Shown here piece by piece: positions 24,615 to 33,602 of a stretch of DNA of 64,000 bases. The notes beneath the pieces were generated by a model, which worked only from the letters and a program-made list of their open reading frames with translations, made no database searches and was not told the DNA's origin. Source of the DNA: Oscillospiraceae bacterium (GTDB lineage Bacteria; Bacillota; Clostridia; Oscillospirales; Ruminococcaceae); NCBI GenBank assembly GCA_900752435.1, contig CAADVD010000030.1, positions 1-64,000 of the forward strand, given 5' to 3'. How positions within the stretch are numbered: position 1 is the stretch's first letter; each line of letters begins with the position of its first letter. The translations under genes were made by a program, and so were the position numbers.

Positions 24615-26159
24615 ATGTACCGAATTTTAATTGTAGACGATGAAAAAATTGAACGAAGCGGGATTCAGTTTTTGCTGAAGCAATTTGGGTTTGATTTTGA
24701 AATTGTGGAGGCCTCCAATGGCCAGGAGGCTTATGGCTATTTAAAAGAACATCCCATCGATGTTTTGCTGACGGATGTCAAGATGCCGTTTATGGACGGG
24801 CTGAAATTGAGCGAACGGGCGCTCCAGCTCTATCCGGAGCTTTATGTGATTATTTTCAGCGGTTATCATGAGTTCAGCTATGCCAAAACGGCGATTCAGC
24901 TGGGCGTCAAAAATTACATTCTCAAGCCGGTGGATCCGGAGGAATTCCGCGCCACCATGCAGGATGTGCTGGACAAGCTGTCCGAACAGAAGAAGAAGCA
25001 GAAGCACCGCGAAAAAAGCGATACGGTGCTCAAGGAGCATTTGTTGTTTTTGCTGGTAAACGGCACGCCTTTGGAAACGCTGTGTCAGCAGGCCGGCGAA
25101 ATGGTGGACACAAGCTTTGTGCAGGAGTATGCCCGCATGATGCTGTTGGAATTCAACGAGGATTTCTTTGAAACAGCGGCCGCTGATTTTACGCAGGAAT
25201 TGCAAAAACAGACGCACCAGCCGTTTCAATACCTCAATTTGAATACCCAGCAAAGTCTGCTGTTTTTTTCCAAGGATGTTCAGTGCGATTTTCGTGTATT
25301 GGCGCAAACCTTGCAGAGCTACTTGGCGAAAAAATACGAAAGAGCCTGCTATGTGGCGGTGAGCGGTTCGTTTGCGAATCCGGAAGAGATTCCACAGCAG
25401 TTCTGCGATTTGGAACAGTTGATGGAAAATAAATTTTATCAGTCGGACAATCATGTCTTTATGGCCAACGGTGACCGGCCGAAAAATTTTGAAATCGTGG
25501 CCGATGACGACGAAGTTACCCGTCAGATTTGCAATGACATCAAGCTCAAGGATATGCATGGACTGCGCATGCACTTTGACATTCTGAGTGATAAATATCG
25601 GCAAGAAGTAAACTTTTCCCAAGTGTACGTCAAGTTTATGTTTTTCACCATTTTGAAAGAAATCTACAACAATCTGCCCCAAGCGGACAAAAGTAAGCTT
25701 CATCAGGAAATTGAACTGCTTTACAAGAGCACCGACATCAATCGTGCCATCGATATCGTGAACCGCAACATCGATTTGCTTCAAAAAGACTGCGAGAAGA
25801 ATCAGCAGTCATCCCGCAGCGAGGTCGAAGCCATCAAAAAATACATTTATGAACATTATGATAAGGAAATCAGTCTGGAGAGCTTGGCGGAGCAGGTGTA
25901 TTTGACGCCCAGTTATCTCAGTTACATCTTTAAAAAGGAAACAGGCTACAACTTGAGCAAATTCATCAAGGCCTACCGCATGGAAAAGGCTAAGGAACTG
26001 TTGGAAAATACGCATAATAAAATTGTAAACATTTGCAGTGCAGTTGGCTTTACGAATGTATCTTATTTTTGCCAGAGTTTCCGCGAATATTACGGCGTTA
26101 GTCCGGAGCGGTTCAGAAAGATTGGGGAAGTCCATGAAAGCAGTGATGCAATTTTTTAA
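24615..26159 (+). CDS. Response regulator with AraC-type DNA-binding domain (YesN family)
   Basis: This 514-residue regulator is the partner of the histidine kinase that follows. The receiver domain (residues 1-120) has VDDEK acidic residues and the phospho-acceptor Asp54 in VLLTDVKMPFMDG, then Lys in ILKPVDPEEF. A middle region of about 270 residues is typical of long YesN members. The AraC HTH domain is at about 408-510 (IKKYIYEHYDKEISLESLA, LTPSYLSYIFKKETGYNLSKF, VGFTNVSYFCQSFREYYGVSP). It overlaps the kinase gene by 26 bases. The position directly before a sugar ABC operon suggests it controls that operon. Confidence 0.92.
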   Translation: MYRILIVDDEKIERSGIQFLLKQFGFDFEIVEASNGQEAYGYLKEHPIDVLLTDVKMPFMDGLKLSERALQLYPELYVIIFSGYHEFSYAKTAIQLGVKNYILKPVDPEEFRATMQDVLDKLSEQKKKQKHREKSDTVLKEHLLFLLVNGTPLETLCQQAGEMVDTSFVQEYARMMLLEFNEDFFETAAADFTQELQKQTHQPFQYLNLNTQQSLLFFSKDVQCDFRVLAQTLQSYLAKKYERACYVAVSGSFANPEEIPQQFCDLEQLMENKFYQSDNHVFMANGDRPKNFEIVADDDEVTRQICNDIKLKDMHGLRMHFDILSDKYRQEVNFSQVYVKFMFFTILKEIYNNLPQADKSKLHQEIELLYKSTDINRAIDIVNRNIDLLQKDCEKNQQSSRSEVEAIKKYIYEHYDKEISLESLAEQVYLTPSYLSYIFKKETGYNLSKFIKAYRMEKAKELLENTHNKIVNICSAVGFTNVSYFCQSFREYYGVSPERFRKIGEVHESSDAIF

Positions 26160-27879
26160 CAATCTGAGTATTCGCCGGAAGCTCATCCTCAGTTATCTGC
26201 TCGTCAGCATTGTGCCCATCAGCATACTGGGGTGTTTTTGCTACGTGCAGACCAGTCATCTGCTGCTGGAGCGGGAAAAATCCAATTTAGAGGAATCCAT
26301 CGGGCAGGTGTCCTCCAGCTTGGGCAATCAGGTGGAAATCTACAACAATCTGGCCAACTACATCACCTTCAACCAGACGATTACGCAGGTGATCAGCTAC
26401 AACTATCAAAGTTATTACGACATGTATGATAAATTCACGACCTTGCTGGATCCCATGCTTGCGTCGTTGAAATTTTTTCACGAAGACATTCAGCGGGTGA
26501 CCATTTATACGCGCAATCATGACGTGGAACATGGCGATACGATTGCGCCGCTGGAATCGGTGCAGGAGGAAGCATGGTGCAAGCAGGCTGTGGCCAACCC
26601 GGGCAACCAGTGGTTTGTCAGTCCGCAGGACACCGCTTTTTTGGCAAGGCAGTTTCCGACGGCGGACAACTGCCTGCCCCTCGGCGTATTGTACGTAGAG
26701 CTGGATTACGATTACCTGTTCGCTCCGTTTGACAACCTCGCCAGCGCCAACTGCGGCGTATTTGTGACCGACAGCCAGCAAAAGGTGATTTACAGCTCCG
26801 ATACCTTAGAGGAAGCATACGCTTCTTATGCGCTCACACCCAACGAGTTTTTTGATGAGGAATACCAAGAGAAGCTTCAGGAGGACTATACGGTGGTGCA
26901 GGAAACCATCGATTCCTGCGGCTGGAATTTGTATCTGTACAAACCCGTCGATCTCATCACAAAGTCGGTCAACCAAATTGCATTTACGGTGGGGGCAATG
27001 ATTCTGCTTTGCCTCGTTATTTTGCTGGGCATGGGGTATCTGCTGTCCTATGTGCTGGTGTACCGGCTGGAAAAGCTGACCGATAATGTAAAACACATTC
27101 AGGAAGGAAATCTGGAGCTGCAAATTACAGACAGCACAGAGGATGAAATCGGAGAATTGATTCGCAGCTTTGGCGCGATGGTGGAGCGCATGAATGTGCT
27201 CATCAATGAAGTTTACCAAGGACAAATCAGGCAAAAAGAATACGAGATGAAGGCTTTGCAGGCGCAAATCAACCCGCATTTTCTATACAATTCGCTGTCT
27301 TTGATCAACTGGAAAGCCTTGCAGGCCAATCAGCCCGAAATCAGCCGAATGTCCCTGCTGTTGTCCGCATTTTACCGCACGGCGCTGAATAAGGGCAAAA
27401 ACATGATTTCTGTCCGCGATGAGCTGAAAAATGTAGAATCGTATTTGGAAATCCAGTTGATTATGCACGATTATGGATTTGACGTGCAAAAGGAAATCGA
27501 TCCGGCCATTTTGGATTGCACGATGCCCAATCTTCTGCTGCAGCCCATTGTGGAAAATGCCATTGGACACGGTCTTGATTTGAAGCAGGATGGGCGCGGC
27601 GAGCTGCGCATTACCGGCCGATTGCAGGACGGCAATCTGCATTTTGAGATTGCGGACAACGGTGTTGGCATGGATGAAGAAACCTTGGCCGGCCTGCTGA
27701 CCCATCATACCGGCGGCTATGGCTTCCACAATGTCAACGAGCGCATTCAGCTCACTTACGGGCACGCATGGCCTTTGCGGGTGGAGAGCGTGGCTGGAGA
27801 GGGAACGTGTGTGATCATGGAATTTCCGTCCGTTCCGCCAGAATCCCAAGAAGCCGTAGATGATAAGGAAAACCAATAA
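26134..27879 (+). CDS. Sensor histidine kinase, YesM family
   Basis: This membrane sensor kinase has 581 residues. It has TM1 (about residues 15-36), a 245-residue extracellular sensor domain, TM2 (about 283-308), a HAMP segment, and the LytS/YesM-type kinase core with the phospho-acceptor His382 in AQINPHFLYNSLSL. The ATPase domain has PIVENAIGHGL (N box) and IADNGVGMDEETL (G1 box), then GYGFHNVNERI. ATG 26134 is chosen over upstream starts because GGGGAAG precedes it; it overlaps the yesN end by 26 bases, implying coupling. Such pairs usually sense extracellular oligosaccharides directly or with a binding protein, fitting the downstream operon. Confidence 0.92.
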   Translation: MKAVMQFFNNLSIRRKLILSYLLVSIVPISILGCFCYVQTSHLLLEREKSNLEESIGQVSSSLGNQVEIYNNLANYITFNQTITQVISYNYQSYYDMYDKFTTLLDPMLASLKFFHEDIQRVTIYTRNHDVEHGDTIAPLESVQEEAWCKQAVANPGNQWFVSPQDTAFLARQFPTADNCLPLGVLYVELDYDYLFAPFDNLASANCGVFVTDSQQKVIYSSDTLEEAYASYALTPNEFFDEEYQEKLQEDYTVVQETIDSCGWNLYLYKPVDLITKSVNQIAFTVGAMILLCLVILLGMGYLLSYVLVYRLEKLTDNVKHIQEGNLELQITDSTEDEIGELIRSFGAMVERMNVLINEVYQGQIRQKEYEMKALQAQINPHFLYNSLSLINWKALQANQPEISRMSLLLSAFYRTALNKGKNMISVRDELKNVESYLEIQLIMHDYGFDVQKEIDPAILDCTMPNLLLQPIVENAIGHGLDLKQDGRGELRITGRLQDGNLHFEIADNGVGMDEETLAGLLTHHTGGYGFHNVNERIQLTYGHAWPLRVESVAGEGTCVIMEFPSVPPESQEAVDDKENQ

Positions 27880-27955
27880 ATTTGTTTCAGAATTGGATAA
27901 ACTGCCAATAGTTCATACGCGTGATTCAGCAGTTTGCCCAGTAAGCATAAATTTA

Positions 27956-28049
27956 GCAACGTTTCCTTAGCATTTTGTACATATTTATAAAAAAACAACA
28001 CGTTTCTAAAAAATGTGATATGTACTTTGGGAACGTTTCCGGTTATAAT
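27956..28049 (+). promoter_or_regulatory. Operator-rich promoter of the maltose-type ABC operon
   Basis: TATAAT (28044-28049) with only a weak -35 (TGTACT, 28021-28026) suggests need for an activator. Between them lies GGGAACGTTTCCGG (28029-28042), resembling a cre or LacI-family operator. A second CAACGTTTCC is about 74 bases upstream at 27957, and an ACGTTTC lies between them. Two spaced half-matching sites suggest repression by CcpA or a LacI-type regulator together with YesN activation. Confidence 0.6.
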
Positions 28050-28101
28050 AAATACAACAAATAAATTGTTCAAATCTTTCAATACACAGGAGGAAAATAC
28101 A

Positions 28102-29400
28102 ATGAAATTGAAAAAAGTTTCTGCTGCTCTTTTAGCAGCGATGTTGGTTGCTGGTTCTTTTGCAGCGTGCAGCAGCACAGATGACGAAACATCCGGCGCA
28201 GCTTCCACAGCAGAAGGCAGCAGCGCTGAAGCTCAGAAAATCGAATTGACCGTTTGGGGTCCGCAGGAAGACCAGGCTCCGATGGATGGCTATGAAAAAG
28301 GTATTCTGGCTTACATGTGCGAAAAATTCAACGAAGAACATCCGGAATGGGACATCACTTTTGAATATGGCGTATGCGGCGAAGGCGATGCGAAAGACGT
28401 TGTAACCAAAGACTTAGATGCTGCGGCTGACGTTTACATGTTTGCAAACGACCAGATTCCGGTTCTCGTAGAAGCTGGCGCTTTGGCTCGTTTGGGCGGT
28501 GACGCAGAAGCTGCTGTGAAGAACGACAACGAAGCTGTTATCCAGACTTCTGTAACTTATGAAGATGCTGTATACGGCGTTCCGTTTACCTCTAATACTT
28601 GGTTTATGTACTATGACAAGAGCAAATTCAGCGAAGATGAAGTGAAATCTCTTGACACCATGATGGCAAAAGATCTCGGCGACGGTGTTAGCAACTTCGC
28701 ATTCCCGATGACCAACAGCTGGTATGTTGAAGGCTTCTATTATGCTGCTGGCGGCACACTGTTTGGCGAAAACGGTGACGATCCGGATGCTGGCTGCGAC
28801 TGGAACAACGAAAACGGTGTAGCGGCAACCAAATATATGCTCGCTCTGTCCAAGAATCCGAAATTCTCCAACGAACTTGACGGTTCTTCCATCGCTAAAT
28901 TCCAGGAAGGCAAACTTGGCGCTTACTGCACCGGTTCTTGGGATGCAGCTGCTATTAAAGAAGCTTTGGGCGACAACTTTGGCGTTACCAAACTTCCGAC
29001 CATTAACATCAATGGTACAGAAGGCCAGATGTGCTCCTTCGCAGGAAGCAAATGCATCGGCGTAAATCCGAACTGCGAAAACACAGAAGTAGCCGTTGCT
29101 TTGGCTTCTTACCTCGGCAATGCAGAATGCCAGCAGATCCGTTTCGAAACCCGCGGTATCATTCCGTCCAACAAAGAAGTTTTGGCTAGCGATGCAGTAC
29201 AGGCTGACGCTGTTGCTCAGGCTCAGGCAGCGACCATTGCTGAAACCTCTAAAGTACAGCCGGTTCTGACAGCAATGAACAGCTACTGGACTCCGGCAGA
29301 AACCATGGGTAAAGAAATTATCCAGGGCGATGTAACAGAAGACAACGCAGCTGAAAAGACTCAGACCATGGTAGATGGTATTCTTTCTTCTGGTCTCTAA
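28102..29400 (+). CDS. Sugar ABC transporter substrate-binding lipoprotein, maltose type
   Basis: This is a secreted lipid-anchored binding protein that delivers maltose or maltodextrin-like sugars to the permeases downstream. It has 432 residues from ATG 28102 (CAGGAGG site). The signal peptide ends at the lipobox SFAAC, Cys about 23, followed by a Ser/Ala/Glu-rich linker. The mature part has the family-1 solute-binding fold (ELTVWGPQEDQAP, YGVPFTSNTWFMYYDKSKF, GKLGAYCTGSWDAAAIKEAL). Codons are strongly biased to GCT, GAA, AAC, GTT and CTT compared with neighbours, a mark of very high expression. A terminator-like hairpin after it should make its transcript more abundant than the permeases. 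Confidence 0.9.
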   Translation: MKLKKVSAALLAAMLVAGSFAACSSTDDETSGAASTAEGSSAEAQKIELTVWGPQEDQAPMDGYEKGILAYMCEKFNEEHPEWDITFEYGVCGEGDAKDVVTKDLDAAADVYMFANDQIPVLVEAGALARLGGDAEAAVKNDNEAVIQTSVTYEDAVYGVPFTSNTWFMYYDKSKFSEDEVKSLDTMMAKDLGDGVSNFAFPMTNSWYVEGFYYAAGGTLFGENGDDPDAGCDWNNENGVAATKYMLALSKNPKFSNELDGSSIAKFQEGKLGAYCTGSWDAAAIKEALGDNFGVTKLPTININGTEGQMCSFAGSKCIGVNPNCENTEVAVALASYLGNAECQQIRFETRGIIPSNKEVLASDAVQADAVAQAQAATIAETSKVQPVLTAMNSYWTPAETMGKEIIQGDVTEDNAAEKTQTMVDGILSSGL

Positions 29401-29438
29401 TCGTTTCTTGAATTGACGTACGTTCATTTCTGTAAAAG

Positions 29439-29471
29439 AGCTTCATTAGTTTATGCTAGTGAAGCTTTTTT
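29439..29471 (+). terminator. Leaky terminator between binding protein and permeases
   Basis: AGCTTCATTAG (29439-29449) and CTAGTGAAGCT (29456-29466) form an 11-bp stem with G:T pairing and a T6 tract. No new promoter is evident before the permease gene, so this probably sets the binding protein to permease ratio. Confidence 0.78.
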
Positions 29472-29522
29472 ATCAGACTATTCGAGAAAAAAGGAGAAAA
29501 ATAGGGAAAAGGAGAGACCGCT

Positions 29523-30920
29523 ATGGCAAAAAAGGTTAGAAAAACGGCCAAAGAAATCAACCGTGAATTTCATTTGGTGTCCGTTTCGGAATCATTGGCA
29601 AAAGGTAATTTGATTACTCGGCTTAGTGCAGTGATTTTTGGTTTTGGAAACATTGCAAGAGGACAAATTATTCGTGGATTGATCTTTCTGCTTGCAGAAA
29701 TATCGTTCTTTGTATTTTTATTCCAGTATGGAATTGGCTTTTTGGGCGATTTGATTACCTTGGGTACCAAAGAACAGGGTGAAGTGTTCAACGAAGCCAA
29801 ACAGATTTATGAATATACAGCAGGAGACAACTCCATGCTCTGCTTGCTGTATGGTATCATTACGTTGTTTATCATCGCAGCGTTTGTTTTGTTGTGGCGT
29901 GCGTCCGTGAAATCTGCCTACGAAGCGCAGAAATACACGGATAAAGGACAAAAGGCTCCGTCCTTCATGGATGACATTCGTTCGTTCTTCGATGAAAAAA
30001 TGCACAAAACATTGTTGACCATTCCGGTGTTGTGCTTGCTGCTGTTCAACATTATGCCGTTGGTCTTCATGATTTCCATGGCTTTCACCAACTACGACCG
30101 TGATCACCAGGCACCTGGTAAACTGTTCGATTGGGTCGGTTTAGAGAATTTCAAAAAGGTTCTTGACCCGAGCAACGGTTTGGGTAGTACGTTCTGGCAT
30201 GTATTGGGCTGGACCATTATTTGGGCTATTTTTGCAACATTCCTCAACTACATATTGGGTATGATTCTTGCGATTGTCATTAACCGCAAGGATACCAAAC
30301 TCAAAGGTATGTGGCGTTTCATTTTTGTGCTGTCCATCGCTGTACCGCAGTTCGTTTCTTTGCTGGTTATGAGAACACTGCTTCAGCCGGATGGTGCGAT
30401 CAACGTTTTGTTCAAAGAACTGGGCTGGATTACCGAGAGTCTGCCGTTCTGGACCGATCCGACTTGGGCGCGCGTGATGGTTATCGTGATCAACCTCTGG
30501 GTCGGTATTCCGTATACCATGCTGTCCACTACCGGTATTTTGCAGAACATTCCGGCTGAATTGTATGAATCCGCTAAAGTAGACGGCGCAAATGCAGTCG
30601 TTACCTTCTTCAAAATCACGTTGCCGTACATGATCTTCATCATGACTCCGTCTTTGATTTCTTCGTTTGTTGGTAACATCAACAACTTCAACGTCATTTA
30701 CCTGTTGACCAAGGGTGCGCCGGCATCTCTGGATTACTACAAAGGTACAGCCGGAAAGACCGACTTGTTGGTTACATGGCTGTATAAGCTGACAGTTGAC
30801 TTTAAGGATTACAACTTGGCGGCGGTTATCGGTATTTTGACATTCGTGATTTCTGCAACGCTGTCACTGGTTGTGTACAGACGTACCGGTGCATACAACA
30901 ATGAGGAGGCGTTCCGATAA
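29523..30920 (+). CDS. Sugar ABC transporter permease, MalF type
   Basis: This inner-membrane permease has 465 residues, long for the family because of an N-terminal extension with two or three extra membrane segments (about residues 30-135), as in MalF. The binding-protein-dependent transport core follows (LLTIPVLCLLLFNIMPLVFM onward). The EAA loop that contacts the ATPase is ESAKVDGANAVVTFFKITLP. The start has AAAGGAGAGACC upstream. It overlaps the next permease by one base. No ATPase gene is present in the operon, so a shared MsmX/MalK-like ATPase elsewhere must power it. Confidence 0.92.
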   Translation: MAKKVRKTAKEINREFHLVSVSESLAKGNLITRLSAVIFGFGNIARGQIIRGLIFLLAEISFFVFLFQYGIGFLGDLITLGTKEQGEVFNEAKQIYEYTAGDNSMLCLLYGIITLFIIAAFVLLWRASVKSAYEAQKYTDKGQKAPSFMDDIRSFFDEKMHKTLLTIPVLCLLLFNIMPLVFMISMAFTNYDRDHQAPGKLFDWVGLENFKKVLDPSNGLGSTFWHVLGWTIIWAIFATFLNYILGMILAIVINRKDTKLKGMWRFIFVLSIAVPQFVSLLVMRTLLQPDGAINVLFKELGWITESLPFWTDPTWARVMVIVINLWVGIPYTMLSTTGILQNIPAELYESAKVDGANAVVTFFKITLPYMIFIMTPSLISSFVGNINNFNVIYLLTKGAPASLDYYKGTAGKTDLLVTWLYKLTVDFKDYNLAAVIGILTFVISATLSLVVYRRTGAYNNEEAFR

Positions 30921-31792
30921 TGGCAAAAATAACAAGTTCTATGAAAGTCCAAAAGGCCGTCAGCAATACGGTTGTTCATGTTGTATTGACCATTTTGGCA
31001 CTCATTTGGTTGTTCCCAATCGCTTGGGTAATCATGACCTCCTTCCGCGCAGGAAAAGGTTCCTATTCCACAACATTTATTCCGAAGGAATTTACATTCC
31101 AAAATTACATCAATCTGTTTACAGATACGGCGGTATTTAACTTCCCTCAGTGGTTTATGAATACGCTGATTGTGGCCATTTTCTCCTGCATTCTGGCAAC
31201 TTTCTACACCCTGTCTGTATCTTATGCAATTTCCAGGCTGCGTTTTAAATTCCGTAAAGGCTATATGAACGTATCCTTGATTTTGGGTATGTTCCCGGGC
31301 TTTATGTCCATGATCGCGGTTTACTACATTTTGAAAGGTCTTGGTTTGACCGAAGGCTCCTTGAAATTGGTGGCTTTGGTGCTGGTATACTCCAGCGGCT
31401 GTATTTTAACGCAGTTTATGCTCACCAAGGGCTTCTTTGATACGATTCCGACTGCTTTGGACGAAGCGGCGTACCTGGACGGTGCGACCAAATGGGTGGT
31501 ATTTACCAAAATTACCATGCCATTGTCCAAGCCAATTATCGTGTACACCATTTTGACTTCCTTTATTGCTCCGTGGATTGACTTCATTTTTGCGAAAGTC
31601 ATCGCCGGTTCCGATTCCAGATACTACACCGTATCCATTGGTTTGTTCAACATGCTGGAAAAAGAGAACATCTACCAGTGGTACACCCGCTTTATGTGCG
31701 GTGCGGTATTGGTTTCCATTCCGATCGCTATCCTGTTCTGCTGCATGCAGAAATACTACGTCGACGGTATGTCCGGCGCGGTCAAAGGTTAA
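30920..31792 (+). CDS. Sugar ABC transporter permease, MalG type
   Basis: This is the second permease of the maltose-type importer, 290 residues and six membrane segments. It starts inside the stop codon of the first permease (TAATG), so the two are translationally coupled. The first helix is VVLTILALIWLFPIAWVIM with the family's TSFR motif after it. The EAA loop is EAAYLDGATKWVVFTKITMP. The C-terminus GMSGAVKG is the conserved MalG-type end. Its own stop again overlaps the start of the GH13 gene as TAATG. Confidence 0.93.
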   Translation: MAKITSSMKVQKAVSNTVVHVVLTILALIWLFPIAWVIMTSFRAGKGSYSTTFIPKEFTFQNYINLFTDTAVFNFPQWFMNTLIVAIFSCILATFYTLSVSYAISRLRFKFRKGYMNVSLILGMFPGFMSMIAVYYILKGLGLTEGSLKLVALVLVYSSGCILTQFMLTKGFFDTIPTALDEAAYLDGATKWVVFTKITMPLSKPIIVYTILTSFIAPWIDFIFAKVIAGSDSRYYTVSIGLFNMLEKENIYQWYTRFMCGAVLVSIPIAILFCCMQKYYVDGMSGAVKG

Positions 31793-33450
31793 TGGCGGCG
31801 CGTGTGAACAGAACCGTGCAACAAAAACCGAATCTATTGCTTCGAGCAGCCGTTCTGCTAGTGAGTGTTTCACTCCTGCTGACCGGCTGTTCCGGTTCTA
31901 ACAGGAAAAAATTAAACGTCATCGACGACAACTATCGGACGTATTATGAGGTGTTCCTCTATTCGTTCTATGACAGTGACGGCGATGGCATCGGTGACAT
32001 TCAGGGCTTGATTGAAAAGCTCGACTACATCAATGACGGCGATTCGGAAACAGATTCCGATTTGGGGTTAAACGGGATTTGGCTGATGCCGATTATGCCG
32101 TCTCCCACCTATCATAAATACGATGTGGCCGATTATTGCGACATCGATCCGCAATACGGCACTCTCGATGATTTCAAAGAGTTGGTGGCCGCCTGCGATG
32201 AACGCGGCATCAAGCTGATTATCGATTTGCCGCTGAACCACACCTCCACCGAGCATGAATGGTTTCAGTCTGCGGTCAAAAGCTTGGCGATTCCGGACTG
32301 CGGACAGGAGGTCTGCACGGAAGCGGATTTGTGCGTAAAGCACAACCCGTACTGCAATTACTACAATTTTGTGCAGGGAGCGCCGGAAACCAGCGGCTAT
32401 TACGAAACTGGTGCCGGTGATTGGTATTACGAGGGCAAATTCTGGAGCGGAATGCCGGATTTGAATTTGGGCGATGCAAACCTGCGCACCGACATTGAAG
32501 AAATTATGCAATTCTGGCTGGATCTTGGCGTTGGCGGCTTCCGTCTTGACGCGGCCAAGGAATTTTACTCCGGCAGCACCGACAAAAACATTGAAGTGCT
32601 TTCGTGGATCAACGACTATGTAAAGGCCGATTCGCCGGACAATTATCTGGTGGCCGAGGCATGGGAACCGTTTAACATTTACAGCAAATATTATGCCAGC
32701 GGAATCGACAGCCTGTTTGATTTTGCTTTCGCAGATACAAACGGTAAAATCACCAAAACCCTCAACTACACTGGTTCGGGCAACTCTGCGCGTTCTTTTG
32801 CCGAAGCCATGGTGCAGGCGCAGGACACCTTCCGTTCTTACAACGAAGATGCCATTGACGCGCCGTTTTTCACCAATCACGACGTAGGGCGCGCGGCCGG
32901 TTATTTCCAGCAGGATGCCGATAAAATTAAAGTTGCCGGTGCCATGAACCTGTTGATGAGCGGCAATGTCTTTGTTTATTACGGCGAGGAGCTGGGCATG
33001 AGCGGAAGCGGCATCGATGAAAACAAGCGCGCACCGATGCTGTGGTCCAATGATGAGGACACCGGTATGACGGTTGGTCCTCCCAATATGGAGGAAGTAA
33101 CCTCGTCCTTTGACGCGCTGGACAAACAGCAAAAGGATAAAACCTCCATCTACAACTACTACAAAGAAGCCATCCGTTTGCGCAATGTATTTCCGGAAAT
33201 TGCACGCGGCACCGTTGCGGTGATTGACAAAGTGGAAGACGAAGACATTTGTGCTGTGACCAAAACATGGAACGACAGCCAGCTGATTCTTCTCTACAAC
33301 CTTTCGGAAGAAACCAAAACAGTCACCCTCTCTTCGTCCGAATACGGCTACGAGGAGCTGGCTGGAAGTCTGCGGGTCGGTGACGAAAAAGTGACGCTCA
33401 AAGGCGATGCCGTTACCTTGCCGCCTTATGGCATTGCGGTTTTGCAATAA
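31792..33450 (+). CDS. Surface-anchored GH13 alpha-glucanase (alpha-amylase family lipoprotein)
   Basis: This 552-residue extracellular enzyme has a lipoprotein signal (LLLTGCSGS, Cys about 31) and should be tethered outside the membrane. The GH13 catalytic barrel shows YEVFLYSFYDSDGDGIGD, region I DLPLNHTS, region II GGFRLDAAKEF (nucleophile Asp253), region III VAEAWE (acid/base Glu289) and region IV FFTNHD (Asp364), followed by a C-terminal beta domain. The Ca-type DSDGDGIGD loop and overall form resemble oligo-1,6-glucosidase or neopullulanase-like enzymes; exact linkage is uncertain. It starts in the stop codon of malG-type permease, so extracellular cleavage and uptake are coupled in one operon. 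That is rarer than a cytoplasmic GH13 partner. Confidence 0.9.
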   Translation: MAARVNRTVQQKPNLLLRAAVLLVSVSLLLTGCSGSNRKKLNVIDDNYRTYYEVFLYSFYDSDGDGIGDIQGLIEKLDYINDGDSETDSDLGLNGIWLMPIMPSPTYHKYDVADYCDIDPQYGTLDDFKELVAACDERGIKLIIDLPLNHTSTEHEWFQSAVKSLAIPDCGQEVCTEADLCVKHNPYCNYYNFVQGAPETSGYYETGAGDWYYEGKFWSGMPDLNLGDANLRTDIEEIMQFWLDLGVGGFRLDAAKEFYSGSTDKNIEVLSWINDYVKADSPDNYLVAEAWEPFNIYSKYYASGIDSLFDFAFADTNGKITKTLNYTGSGNSARSFAEAMVQAQDTFRSYNEDAIDAPFFTNHDVGRAAGYFQQDADKIKVAGAMNLLMSGNVFVYYGEELGMSGSGIDENKRAPMLWSNDEDTGMTVGPPNMEEVTSSFDALDKQQKDKTSIYNYYKEAIRLRNVFPEIARGTVAVIDKVEDEDICAVTKTWNDSQLILLYNLSEETKTVTLSSSEYGYEELAGSLRVGDEKVTLKGDAVTLPPYGIAVLQ

Positions 33451-33486
33451 CGGGATTAAAAATTTATGAATGCAGTGCGGACTGGA

Positions 33487-33579
33487 TTGCATTCATGCTC
33501 CGAACAATTTATAATAAGAAACAAACCACGCACCTTCTGCCTGCATGAGCCGTTTCATGCATGGCTAGAAGGTGTATTT
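33487..33579 (+). promoter_or_regulatory. Promoter and hairpin leader of the second binding-protein gene
   Basis: TTGCAT (33487-33492) and TATAAT (33510-33515) have a 17-base spacer. About 16 bases after the -10, a hairpin forms from CACCTTCT (33531-33538) and AGAAGGTG (33567-33574) with inner GCATGA/TCATGC, followed by TATTTT. The stem lies between promoter and gene, as in an attenuator, though the T-run is imperfect. Confidence 0.6.
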
Positions 33580-33602
33580 TCCCAAAAAGAACAGGAGGAG
33601 TT

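Noticed and set aside
32068..33492. 474-residue minus-strand open frame opposite the GH13 gene
   Set aside because: It is antisense to a gene with all GH13 catalytic motifs, and its composition is a shadow of codon bias.
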